Source of the DNA: Vescimonas coprocola
GTDB lineage: Bacteria > Bacillota > Clostridia > Oscillospirales > Oscillospiraceae
Reading direction: 5' to 3'
Assembly: GCF_018408575.1 (NCBI RefSeq)
Contig: NZ_AP023418.1
Coordinates: 958,415-1,022,414, forward strand
DNA length: 64,000 nucleotides
The notes below the pieces were generated by a model, which saw nothing but the letters and a program-made list of their open reading frames with translations, did not search any database and was not told the DNA's origin. The number at the start of each line of letters is the position of its first letter. Within the stretch, counting starts at the first letter, position 1. This document shows positions 34,203-42,685 of this stretch, one piece after another. A program made the translations under genes and the position numbers.

Positions 34203-34511
34203 ATGGAACTGAGTTACTGGGGTATCTCCCCCAATATCCCCGCTTGGCCCACTGACGAAAACGGTGAGCGGGAGCAGGCAGTCCTGCTTGCCCACACCTT
34301 CGATTCCCCTGCCGACGCAGACGTGACCATCTCCCTGCTGACGGCTTACGGGATCCCATGTTTCAAATACTACGACAAGGAGGGCGGCGCCGGAAAGGTC
34401 ATCAACGGCTTCTCCGGCTTCGGCGTGGGATTGTACGTCCCGGCCTCCATGGCGGAGGACGCCCAGAATCTGCTGGCCTCCATGCCCATGCCCAACGAGG
34501 CAGACGAGTAA
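34203..34511 (+). CDS. Small DUF2007-like protein
   Basis: A 102-residue cytoplasmic protein. The block LLAHTFDSPADADVTISLLT followed by YGIPCFKYYDKEGG and VGLYVPASMAEDAQNLLA matches the compact alpha/beta fold of DUF2007 putative signal-transducing proteins. AAAGGAGG precedes the ATG. It sits 19 bases before the phosphosugar mutase and is likely in the same transcript. Function unknown. Confidence 0.75.
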   Translation: MELSYWGISPNIPAWPTDENGEREQAVLLAHTFDSPADADVTISLLTAYGIPCFKYYDKEGGAGKVINGFSGFGVGLYVPASMAEDAQNLLASMPMPNEADE

Positions 34512-34530
34512 ACCGAAAGGAGCATCCATC

Positions 34531-36258
34531 ATGTCTTATATGCAGGAATATGAAAAGTGGCTGGCATCCCCTGCCCTGAGCGAGCAGGAGCACGCCGAGC
34601 TGGAGAGCATCCGGGACGATGAGAAGGAGATCCGGGAGCGGTTCTATGGGCCGCTGGAATTCGGTACCGCCGGTCTGCGTGGCACCATGAAGGTGGGCCT
34701 GCACCAGATGAACATCCACGTCATCCGCTGGGCCACTCAGGGCTTTGCCAACGTCATCTGCGCTGAGGGCGAGGAGGCCAAGGGCCGGGGCGTGGCCCTG
34801 TGCATGGACTGCCGCAACCACTCTATGGAGTTTGCCAGAGCCGCCGCAGAGGTCTGCGCCGCCAACGGCATCCATGTGCGTATCTTCGAGTCGCTGCGGC
34901 CCACGCCGGAGCTGAGCTTCGCCGTGCGGGAATACGACTGTCAGGCGGGCATCAATGTCACCGCCAGCCACAATCCCAAGGAGTATAACGGCTATAAGGT
35001 CTACTGGTCTGACGGCGCCCAGCTGCCGCCCCAGCACGCTGCCGCCATTGCCCGTGAGCTGGAGCAGATCGACATTTTCACCGGCATCCGCCGGATGGAG
35101 TTTGACGATGCCAAGGCCCAGGGCCTCATCGAGATCATGGGTGCCGAGACGGACGAACGGTTCATGTCCCACGTCATGGCCATGGTCAACGACCGGGAGT
35201 CCATGGCCAAGGTGGCCGATACCTTCCATATGGTCTATACCCCCTTCCACGGCTGCGGCTGGAAGCTGGTACCGGAGGCGCTGCGGGGTCTGGGCGTGAA
35301 GCATCTGCACTGCGTTCCGGAGCAGATGGTGCTGGACGGCAACTTCCCCACGGTGGTCTCCCCCAATCCGGAGAACCCGGAGGGCTTCTATCTGGCCATC
35401 CAGCTGGCGGACAAGGTGGGCGCCGACTTCATTCTGGGCACCGACCCGGACAGCGACCGGGTGGGCATCATGGTTCGCAGCCGGGACGGCTCCTTCATCC
35501 CCGTCACCGGCAACCAGACGGGCGTTCTGATGCTGGATTACCTCATCGGGGCCATGCGCCGGGCAGGCAAGCTGCCGGAGCATCCCTACTTCCTCAAGAC
35601 CATCGTCACCACGGAGATGGCCCGGAAGGTGGCCGAGGCCAACGGCGTTACCTGCTGCGATACCTTCACCGGCTTCAAGTTCATGGCGGAGAAGAAGAAC
35701 CAGCTGGAATCCCAAGGGTTGGGCCATGTGATCATGAGCTACGAGGAGAGTTACGGTTATATGCTGGGCGACTATGTCCGGGATAAGGACGCCGTTACCG
35801 CCTCCCTGATCCTGACGGAGATGGCGGCGTGGTATGCCGTGCAGGGCATGACCCTGTTCGATGCGCTGGAGGCCCTGTACCGGAAGTACGGCTTCTACGG
35901 CGAAAAGACCCATAATCTGGTGATGCCGGGTCTGGACGGGCTGGAGAAGATGGCGGCACTGATGAAGTCCCTGCGGGCCGCTCCCCCCACCCACATCGCC
36001 GGGGTAGAGGTGCTGCGCCGCAAGGACTACACCGACGGCAGCGTCATCGACTGCCGCACCGGCGAAAAGACCGCTATGGAACTCTCCGGCAGCAATGTGC
36101 TGCGGTATGAGCTGGCGGACGGCACTACCATTCTGGTGCGGCCCTCCGGCACGGAGCCTAAGATCAAGGTCTACATTCTCACCATCGGCAAGGATGAGAC
36201 GGGGCGGGACGAGAATCTGGCCAAGTACAGCCAGTGGGTCGCCACGCTGACAAAGTAA
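34531..36258 (+). CDS. Phosphoglucomutase/phosphomannomutase
   Basis: A 575-residue alpha-D-phosphohexomutase. The four domain motifs are present: substrate entry FGTAGLRGTMKVG (near 45), the phosphoserine loop NVTASHNPKEYNGYK (Ser near 147), the metal loop GTDPDSDRVG (near 308) and the phosphate-binding RPSGTEPKIKVY (near 540). The 575-residue length matches the PgcA type that interconverts glucose 1- and 6-phosphates. GAAAGGAGC precedes the ATG. Confidence 0.93.
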   Translation: MSYMQEYEKWLASPALSEQEHAELESIRDDEKEIRERFYGPLEFGTAGLRGTMKVGLHQMNIHVIRWATQGFANVICAEGEEAKGRGVALCMDCRNHSMEFARAAAEVCAANGIHVRIFESLRPTPELSFAVREYDCQAGINVTASHNPKEYNGYKVYWSDGAQLPPQHAAAIARELEQIDIFTGIRRMEFDDAKAQGLIEIMGAETDERFMSHVMAMVNDRESMAKVADTFHMVYTPFHGCGWKLVPEALRGLGVKHLHCVPEQMVLDGNFPTVVSPNPENPEGFYLAIQLADKVGADFILGTDPDSDRVGIMVRSRDGSFIPVTGNQTGVLMLDYLIGAMRRAGKLPEHPYFLKTIVTTEMARKVAEANGVTCCDTFTGFKFMAEKKNQLESQGLGHVIMSYEESYGYMLGDYVRDKDAVTASLILTEMAAWYAVQGMTLFDALEALYRKYGFYGEKTHNLVMPGLDGLEKMAALMKSLRAAPPTHIAGVEVLRRKDYTDGSVIDCRTGEKTAMELSGSNVLRYELADGTTILVRPSGTEPKIKVYILTIGKDETGRDENLAKYSQWVATLTK

Positions 36259-36328
36259 CAGGAACGATAAAAAGAGGCGGTGCGGCTATGTCCCCCCCCT
36301 CACAGGGGGAACAAGTGATCCCCAGGAT

Positions 36329-36367
36329 ACCCCGGCAGGTCATCGTGTTTACGATGCCTGCCGGGGT
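36329..36367. terminator. Terminator after the phosphosugar mutase
   Basis: ACCCCGGCAGG-T-CATCGT pairs with ACGATG-CCTGCCGGGGT around GTTT, with one bulged T. It overlaps the 3' end of the recombinase fragment and followed by TTCTCT, so the tail is weak. Confidence 0.65.
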
Positions 36368-36645
36368 TTCTCTGTGTCCTGGGGTTCTGGTGCTTCCAGT
36401 GCTTCTTCCACATCCTGCTGACCACTGCCGACATAGCCAATGCCGTTGTAGTAAATCTCCACGGTCTGGGGCGCGTGTTTAGACCACGTTACCTCTTTCT
36501 TGTGGACCACGATCCTCTCAATGAACGGCCACAGCAACTCTGGTGCCAGCGCCGTGATATCCGTGTACCGCTTTGCTTTATCAAGGAAGCTGTCCGTCCC
36601 GTTCACGGTTTCCCGCAGGCGCTGGATCTCTCTCTTTCTGTGGAA
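36349..36645 (-). pseudogene. Large serine recombinase, C-terminal fragment
   Basis: Reading leftward, the frame REIQRLRETVNGTDSFLDKA-KRYTDITALAPELLWPFIER-IVVHKK matches the C-terminal coiled coil and DUF4368 domain of the TnpX/resolvase family found on conjugative and mobilisable transposons. It ends QTVEIYYNGIGYV plus an acidic tail, as those proteins do. The catalytic serine domain (about 300 N-terminal residues) is gone, and sequence upstream of about 36645 is unrelated. It marks a former integration at the left edge of the accessory island. Confidence 0.75.
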
Positions 36646-36961
36646 TACCGGTGGCGTTTCCCGCCCCACACGGGTGTTCTCCCACTCCGGCGGGCAAAGG
36701 ATGCCAGCAGGTGTGAAAGAAGGCTGCACGGGGCCAACATGGGTAGTTATCGCCCAACCGCTTTCGGCAATGTTACCCAAAGCGGTTCTCGACTTCTGCG
36801 TAGCCCCCTCACTATCCCTCCCGAAAAAACAGCGTGGTGAGTAACCAGAAATTAAAAATTTCTACAAAAAATTGATGGTATAGGGTGTTTCATTGACCCC
36901 CTGCCGCCGAAATTGAGGGTGTCTGACAGCCCCCCCTCATCATAGATAATTCGCACAAAAA

Positions 36962-36998
36962 ATCAGCGGACAGACCCTTGCAAAGTCTGTCCGCTGAT
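36962..36998. repeat. Perfect 14-bp hairpin
   Basis: ATCAGCGGACAGAC (36962-36975) and GTCTGTCCGCTGAT (36985-36998) pair perfectly across a 9-base loop. No U-run follows. It is longer than the neighbouring array units and may be a different element or a terminator relic. Confidence 0.6.
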
Positions 36999-37035
36999 GG
37001 TAACATGCAACAAATTACGGAAGGAAGCATGGAAC

Positions 37036-37273
37036 ATGATGCATGCTTTTTTGATGCTGGGAGTGACGCTGCCTGGCGGGCTCGTCCGTCTGATGCAGGC
37101 GCTGCGGCTGTCTGTACCGCTGCCTGTATGGGGCACTGGCAGTTACCGTGTCTCGTCCATGGTATCTGGCTCACACCACGCCGGCGGATGGTATTTTCTT
37201 CGTACTGGCGGGACTTGCAGCATTGTCCTGGGTGGTGTCCCTGATCTGTGTGGCGCGGGAAATGGTCGTGTGA
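37036..37273 (+). pseudogene. Possible frameshifted small membrane protein
   Basis: One frame starts MMHAFLMLGVTLPGGLVRLM. After a shift near 37100 another frame continues LYRCLYGALAVTVSRPWYLA and ends in a hydrophobic helix FFVLAGLAALSWVVSLICVA and a stop at 37273. Joined, these would give a protein of about 80 residues with two membrane segments. Neither half belongs to a family I recognise. It may be a relic of the element that brought the recombinase fragment. Confidence 0.35.
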
Positions 37274-37814
37274 TGATAAGGTTTGGCAAGATTGCCAAAC
37301 CTTACTTTTAGACGACTTTGCCAAAAAGTAATATCGGGTTCGGTGAATTCAGCGAACCCGATATTTTATGCTTTGCACGTGAAGAAATACTTTAGAATGC
37401 GAGGCATCGTTTTTTTGAGAACGGGTTTTGCAGCATTGTCAAACCCGTTTTTCGGCGGCTGCCGCTTGTGACAAGATTGTCTGCAGCGCTTTCGTGCAGT
37501 CCGCTGTGATCGGGTTTGGCAATATGGGCGAACCCGATTCTGCGCCCTCACCTTCTGGCAACGTTGCCGAGAAGTTTCCGCCCGCAGGCGGCATGGTTGA
37601 CTGGGGATTTCCCCAGCAAGCGCATTTGTCATACAAACGCTATGCTTGCGCCAGCGAAAGCAAACCCGGTATGGGAGTTTTTCATTTTATAGCGACAGAT
37701 AATTCATCAGAAATTGTAATAAGCCTGTAGGAAAGATTGTTTTGAAACTGCAATAAGCCGGAGAGCAATTTGTTGACTTTACAAAAAGCTGATGGGATCA
37801 AGGCAGACAATCAA

Positions 37815-38456
37815 TTACTGAGCTTCTAACTTGCTCACATCCAAAATCCTGTAGCGGCTGCGACCAACGTGCTCCAAAATACCCTTGTCGCAGAAGGAAC
37901 GAAGTGTCCGCAGCAGATGCCGTTGACTGGTTTCCAGTACGTCAGCGCAAAGTCTGGTGTTGTAGCCGAAGTAACCATCTTTTTGCTCCCGCAGAATAAA
38001 CTGAGCTAATCTGGTTGGCAGCTGTTCATAGTGAATGAAATTTTTCCTGATATGCTCTGCCAGATACGAGCAGGCGTAGTTGAGAAACTTTGTATCTTGG
38101 TGAAGCGCCTCCCCGTATAGATCCACGGAAAGACTCAGACACAGGCAGGGGGTCAGCGCTTCAATGGTGTTAATGGCGGGCTTATTCCAAAGAGCGGAAG
38201 TAAGTCCTAAAATGTTAGGACTCTGATACTGCAGCTCGCAGTGCAGTTTTCCGCTTTTAGAAACGCTGGAGGCTATGAGTGCCCCATCCGCCAACAGCTG
38301 GATCTCCGGATAGATCTCACCGCTGTGGCACAGGGTTTCTCCTGCCTCACAACGCAGCAGGACAGAGCATTTCTCCAGATCAAGCGAGAAATACTCTTGA
38401 AAATGGTGTTTTTCTATCAGTGCGCATTTCAGCGCAGGATCGTTCAACTGGATCAT
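37815..38456 (-). CDS. Crp/Fnr-family regulator (YeiL-like) of the peptide island
   Basis: A 213-residue regulator. The beta-roll domain occupies about residues 15-120 (LRCEAGETLCHSGEIYPEIQ, a GELHCE-like strand) and the helix-turn-helix is FGYNTRLCADVLETSQRHLL followed by RTLRSFCDKGILEHVGRSRY. Overall pattern is that of YeiL/PrfA-like Crp/Fnr proteins rather than cAMP-binding CRP; no Fe-S cysteine cluster is seen. The second ATG (38456) is 9 bases after AAAGGA; the first (38465) abuts it. It is divergent from the peptide transporter run and is its probable regulator. Confidence 0.88.
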   Translation of the reverse strand: MIQLNDPALKCALIEKHHFQEYFSLDLEKCSVLLRCEAGETLCHSGEIYPEIQLLADGALIASSVSKSGKLHCELQYQSPNILGLTSALWNKPAINTIEALTPCLCLSLSVDLYGEALHQDTKFLNYACSYLAEHIRKNFIHYEQLPTRLAQFILREQKDGYFGYNTRLCADVLETSQRHLLRTLRSFCDKGILEHVGRSRYRILDVSKLEAQ

Positions 38457-38699
38457 AGCAAACATTCCTTTAGAAGGTGCAAAAGTAATCGTTTTCTTCT
38501 TGTGCAGCCATATTTCTTAGTAATAGTAAAGATAACATAGGTTTATAAAAAAGTAAAGGGATGACAAAACATTATCTTTGGAGAAACAAAAAGTGGGCAT
38601 TTGTCCTTGAAGAAAAGACAAATTTTGGGAAGTCCTTTTGTTTGCACGCCCGCATCAAAAATTCCGGGGAAACCGCAAAAAAGTTCGGCGAAAAGAACG

Positions 38700-38740
38700 T
38701 GACATATGTCATTTATTTTTAGCCGTCAGAGAACTATGAT
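38700..38740 (+). promoter_or_regulatory. Activator-type promoter with TGACATATGTCA palindrome
   Basis: A perfect 12-bp palindrome TGACATATGTCA (38700-38711) lies upstream of TATGAT (38735-38740). The -35 position 17 bases before it (TTTATT) is poor. With a start near 38747 the palindrome is centred at about -41.5, the class II position of Crp/Fnr activators. The regulator encoded divergently is the obvious candidate. The rest of 38466-38873 holds no gene. Confidence 0.65.
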
Positions 38741-38873
38741 AGCAAAAATTAATTTTAAGTTTAGTGTTGCAAAGCGGTAAAGTGTTAAAGCGTTTGAAAG
38801 CTCAAGCGCGAGGCTGAAATGCATTGATTCCGTTTAGAAGTGGAAATGAACAGAGGAAAGGTGGGTATCAACA

Positions 38874-39863
38874 ATGTCAACACAGGTACAATTCAAGGAT
38901 TACAGCATGGGTTTTAAGGACGATGACGGAAAGGTCTACAACCTGATCGACCATCTGAATATGCAGTTGGACGAAGGAAAGGCTTTGGGAATCGTAGGTG
39001 AATCCGGCTGCGGCAAAAGCATGACCAGCCTTTCTCTGATGCGGCTTCTGCCGGCTGCGGCCTCTGTACAGGGAGGAGAGATCCTGCTCAATGGAGAGGA
39101 TCTGCTGAAAAAGTCTGAGCCGGAGATGGAAAAGATCCGGGGAAAGCAGATCGCAATGATCTTTCAGGAGCCAATGACAGCGCTGAATCCAGTCATGACA
39201 ATCGGCAAGCAGATTGGCGAATGTCTGAAGCTGCACCATCCGGAAATGAAGGAAGATGAGATTCGGAAACAGGTCTGTGAGGCGCTGAATGATGTGGGCA
39301 TTGCCAATCCAGAGACCCGGATCAATCAATATCCGCATGAATTTTCCGGCGGTATGCGCCAGCGGGTAATGATTGCCATGGCCATTATCAACCATCCCGC
39401 CATACTGATTGCCGACGAACCGACCACCGCATTGGATGTAACGATCCAGGCGCAGATCCTGGATATCATGCGCCGCCTGAAGGGATCCTCCGGCAGTCTG
39501 ATGCTGATTACGCACAATCTGGGGATCGTGGCAGAGATCTGCGAGGAGGTGGTGGTGATGTATGCGGGCCGTGCCATTGAGCGTGGCACACTGAAAGCGA
39601 TTTTCGACAACCCGCTGCATCCCTACACCCAGGGACTGATGGCCTCCGTACCTACTATGCGCAGTGAAAAGAAGCCGCTCTACACCATACCCGGCACTGT
39701 GCCTACTGTGTATGATTTTAAGGAGGGGTGTCGGTTTGCGGATCGCTGCCAACACTGCACGGAGGAGTGCCGCACCAAAATTCCACCGGTAAAGCGGGTG
39801 GGAGAAGACCATATCGTTCAATGCTGGATGAACTTTGAAGGGGAGGAACCGTACCATGAGTGA
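38874..39863 (+). CDS. Dipeptide/oligopeptide ABC transporter ATPase (DppD-like)
   Basis: A 329-residue ATP-binding subunit. Walker A GESGCGKS is at residues 42-49, the signature FSGGMRQRVMIAMA near 155, Walker B ILIADEPTTALD near 180. The C-terminal oligopeptide-transporter extension has a Cys-rich GCRFADRCQHC...C motif, typical of the DppD/OppD family. GGAAAGGTGG precedes the ATG. It starts the nine-gene run and overlaps the next ATPase by eight bases. Confidence 0.95.
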   Translation: MSTQVQFKDYSMGFKDDDGKVYNLIDHLNMQLDEGKALGIVGESGCGKSMTSLSLMRLLPAAASVQGGEILLNGEDLLKKSEPEMEKIRGKQIAMIFQEPMTALNPVMTIGKQIGECLKLHHPEMKEDEIRKQVCEALNDVGIANPETRINQYPHEFSGGMRQRVMIAMAIINHPAILIADEPTTALDVTIQAQILDIMRRLKGSSGSLMLITHNLGIVAEICEEVVVMYAGRAIERGTLKAIFDNPLHPYTQGLMASVPTMRSEKKPLYTIPGTVPTVYDFKEGCRFADRCQHCTEECRTKIPPVKRVGEDHIVQCWMNFEGEEPYHE

Positions 39864-40851
39864 AAAAAAGGAAACCCCCATTTTGAAAGCAGAACATCTG
39901 ACTAAGATGTTCCCTGTGAAAAAGCGAAAGCTGATTGAAAAACAGAGATACGTGCACGCCGCAGAGGATGTCAGTTTCGAAGTCTATCCCGGCGAGGTGC
40001 TGGGAATCGTGGGAGAATCCGGTTCCGGTAAGTCCACGTTGGCCCGAACGATCCTTGCGCTGACGCCCTCCACCTCTGGGCAGGTGTTTTATCAAGGAGA
40101 GGACATTACGGACTTCAAAGTATCTGCCGGCGAAAAGCGTCGCCTGCGCAGCGAAATACAGATGATCTTTCAGGATCCCTACGCCAGCCTGAACCCAAAA
40201 ATCAAGATCGGCAATGCGATCGCCGAGCCAATGCTGCTTCACGGTCAGGCATCCAGTTATGCTGAGGCAAAGGAAAAGATCCAGCACCTGTTGGAAGTCG
40301 TGGGGCTGCAGCCTGCGGTGTTCGACCGATATCCCCATGAGTTCTCAGGCGGTCAGCGGCAGCGTATCGGCATCGTCCGGGCCTTGGCGGTGAATCCAAA
40401 GCTGATTTTTTGCGATGAGTCCGTTTCCGCACTGGATGTTTCCGTACAGGCACAGATTTTGAACCTGTTTCAAAGTCTGAAGGAGCAGTTTCATCTGACT
40501 TATGTGTTCATTGGCCATGATTTGGCTGTGGTTCGCTATATCAGCGACCGGGTCATGGTGATGTACTTGGGCAAGGTCATGGAGATCGCCCCGTACAGTG
40601 AACTGACGGGGGACGATATCCACCCATATACCCGGGCTCTGCTTTCCGCTGTACCGGAACCCAGCATTGCGCTCCACAAGGAGCGGATCCTGCTGGAGGG
40701 AGATATTCCCAGCGCAGTAGATCCTCCGGCAGGCTGCCGATTCTGCCAACGCTGCTTCATGGCAAAGCCCATTTGTTTCGAGCAGGAGCCGGATATGAAA
40801 ACGGTGGGGACTGATCACTGCGTGCGCTGTCACTTTGCAAAGGAGGGTTGA
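39856..40851 (+). CDS. Dipeptide/oligopeptide ABC transporter ATPase (DppF-like)
   Basis: A 331-residue second ATPase of the pair. Walker A GESGSGKS lies near residues 54-61, the signature EFSGGQRQRIGIVRALA near 165 and Walker B IFCDESVSALDVS near 188. The C-terminal Cys-rich segment (GCRFCQRC...C) is present. DppD and DppF normally form a heterodimer powering the permeases. The start at 39856 follows GAGGAACC within the end of the preceding gene. Confidence 0.95.
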   Translation: MSEKKETPILKAEHLTKMFPVKKRKLIEKQRYVHAAEDVSFEVYPGEVLGIVGESGSGKSTLARTILALTPSTSGQVFYQGEDITDFKVSAGEKRRLRSEIQMIFQDPYASLNPKIKIGNAIAEPMLLHGQASSYAEAKEKIQHLLEVVGLQPAVFDRYPHEFSGGQRQRIGIVRALAVNPKLIFCDESVSALDVSVQAQILNLFQSLKEQFHLTYVFIGHDLAVVRYISDRVMVMYLGKVMEIAPYSELTGDDIHPYTRALLSAVPEPSIALHKERILLEGDIPSAVDPPAGCRFCQRCFMAKPICFEQEPDMKTVGTDHCVRCHFAKEG

Positions 40852-40854
40852 TCC

Positions 40855-41817
40855 ATGGTTCGTTATCTTCTGAAACGTCTCGGGCGGGGTATTCTGACGA
40901 TCCTGCTCTCCGTGACGCTGGTATTCTTTATTGTCCGTGCTATGCCCTCCAATCCCGTAGATCTGATGGTCAGTCCCCAGATGTCCGAGGAGGCGCAGCA
41001 GGCGCTGATCGAGGAGTTCGGCCTGGACCAGTCGAAGCTGACCCAGTACGGCCTCTATATGAAGGAATTGCTTCATGGCAACCTGGGAAGCAGCTTTGCC
41101 AAGCGAATTCCGGTTTCCCAGTATATTGCGGAAAAGCTGCCTTGGACGCTGCTGCTTTTGGCGGCAGTCATGCTGATCGTCATTCTGATTGGCATCAGCG
41201 TGGGCTTGTACGCAGCAGCCCACAAAGGAAAACTTTCGGACCGGGTCATCAGCGTGCTGGTGACGATGGGAATATCTGTATTCATTCCATTTATGGCGTT
41301 CCTACTGTTGTACCTTTTTTCCTTTAAGCTGAAGCTGCTGCCTACCGGCGGCGCATATACGCCGCCCAAGGGCACCGGCTGGTCTTATTACGGCGACGTT
41401 GCCAAGCATCTGATCCTTCCCGCCATCGCCCTGTCCATCACCAACCTTGCCAATGCGGTGCTGTATACCCGCAACAGCATGATCGATGTGCTGCATGAGG
41501 ACTATATTCGCACCGCTTACGCCAAGGGAAATAACAAGGGGCGTGTACTTCGTGTCCATGCGCTGAAAAACGCACTGATCCCCACTGTGACGGTCATCGG
41601 TATGCAGATCGGATTCATGGTAGGCGGCGCCACGGTAACGGAAACGGTATTCTCTTGGCCGGGCATCGGTCGGATGGTCTATGACGCTGTGAATGCACTG
41701 GATTACCCGGTGCTTCAGGGTGCGTTTCTTGTGATGGCGGTAGCCGTGGTAATCATGAGTTTTCTCACTGACCTTGTGGTCGCTTGGCTGGATCCCCGAA
41801 TCAAGCTAGGAGGTTGA
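40855..41817 (+). CDS. Peptide ABC transporter permease (DppB-like)
   Basis: A 320-residue inner-membrane permease with six predicted helices. The N-terminus MVRYLLKRLGRGILTILLSV is typical of DppB/OppB, and the EAA loop that docks the ATPases is in YIRTAYAKGNNKGRVLRVHA near 222. It begins three bases after the DppF stop, and pairs with the DppC-like permease that follows. Confidence 0.94.
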   Translation: MVRYLLKRLGRGILTILLSVTLVFFIVRAMPSNPVDLMVSPQMSEEAQQALIEEFGLDQSKLTQYGLYMKELLHGNLGSSFAKRIPVSQYIAEKLPWTLLLLAAVMLIVILIGISVGLYAAAHKGKLSDRVISVLVTMGISVFIPFMAFLLLYLFSFKLKLLPTGGAYTPPKGTGWSYYGDVAKHLILPAIALSITNLANAVLYTRNSMIDVLHEDYIRTAYAKGNNKGRVLRVHALKNALIPTVTVIGMQIGFMVGGATVTETVFSWPGIGRMVYDAVNALDYPVLQGAFLVMAVAVVIMSFLTDLVVAWLDPRIKLGG

Positions 41818-41819
41818 TT

Positions 41820-42665
41820 ATGAAAGAACGAAAAGGCTTCCTCTATTATTTTGTACGTAATCGCAACGGTATGATCGGTATGATCGGCGTCTTGCTGATT
41901 CTGCTGATCGGTCTGGTGGGGCCGATGCTGATCGCCAAACCAGATGGCTACACGCAGGATATTCTTCAGGCTCCCAGCGCTCTGCACTGGCTGGGGACCG
42001 ACAACATTGGTCTGGATATTTTTGCAGAACTGGTCTGGGGTGCTCGCACCTCGCTGTACGTTTCCGTTATGGCTATGCTCATTGCCGGCGTGATCGGCAT
42101 ACCGGTGGGCCTGCTGTGCGGCTATAACACCGGCTGGCTCCGGGAAGTGATCGACGGCTTCATTGACATTTTTATGACGCTGCCCATGCTACCGCTGATG
42201 ATTATTATTGCGGCGGTAATGGGAACCTCTATTACCAACGTGGCGATCATCTTAGGTATATTCTCCTGGCCGCAGTTGGCCCGTGTAACGAAGAACAGCA
42301 CCATGAAGATCCGGGAGATGCAGTATATTGAGGCCTGCACCTGTCTGGGACTCTCCAAGCCTCGTATCCTCTTCAAACACATACTCATCAATGCTACCGG
42401 CCCGGTGTTCGTCAATATGACACTGGTGATGGCCTCCGCCGTGTTGACGGAAGCCAGCCTGAGCTTTCTTGGCTTGGGTGATCCGACCACTTGGAGCTGG
42501 GGGACCATGCTCAAGCGGGCGTGGGGGCAGAACGCCGTGATCAGCTCCCCCAATCCCTGGTGGTGGTGGCTGCTGCCCAGCTTGTGCATCGTCGTGTATG
42601 TGGTTTGCTTCAATTTGCTGGGAACGGCCATCAATGACAGTCTCAGCCCTAAATCCAGAGAGTGA
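41820..42665 (+). CDS. Peptide ABC transporter permease (DppC-like)
   Basis: A 281-residue permease. The OppC-type N-terminal helix is near 15-35 (RNGMIGMIGVLLILLIGLVG), followed by the conserved HWLGTDNIGLDIFAELVWGA. The EAA loop is EMQYIEACTCLGLSKPRILF near 175. It starts two bases after the DppB stop with AGGAGG just upstream. Confidence 0.94.
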   Translation: MKERKGFLYYFVRNRNGMIGMIGVLLILLIGLVGPMLIAKPDGYTQDILQAPSALHWLGTDNIGLDIFAELVWGARTSLYVSVMAMLIAGVIGIPVGLLCGYNTGWLREVIDGFIDIFMTLPMLPLMIIIAAVMGTSITNVAIILGIFSWPQLARVTKNSTMKIREMQYIEACTCLGLSKPRILFKHILINATGPVFVNMTLVMASAVLTEASLSFLGLGDPTTWSWGTMLKRAWGQNAVISSPNPWWWWLLPSLCIVVYVVCFNLLGTAINDSLSPKSRE

Positions 42666-42685
42666 TTAGAAAGGAGTAGAAACGT

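Larger units (their letters stand above)
36756..37616. repeat. Array of hairpins with similar loops and different stems
   Basis: Hairpins, left arm with right arm: 36756-36787 (AACCGCTTT/AAAGCGGTT), 37277-37304 (TAAGGTTTGGCA/TGCCAAACCTTA), 37330-37365 (AATATCGGGTTCG/CGAACCCGATATT), 37420-37449 (AACGGGTTT/AAACCCGTT), 37509-37538 (ATCGGGTT/AACCCGAT), 37552-37574 (CTTCTGGCAAC/GTTGCCGAGAAG) and 37601-37616 (CTGGGGA/TCCCCAG). Most share a TTTGGCAA/TTGCCAAA-like inner part, while outer stems differ and still pair. The 36790-37814 stretch has almost no gene content. Confidence 0.7.

Noticed and set aside
36756-37616. CRISPR array in the hairpin-rich stretch
   Set aside because: The units are palindromes of different sequence and irregular spacing, with no constant direct repeat and no cas genes.
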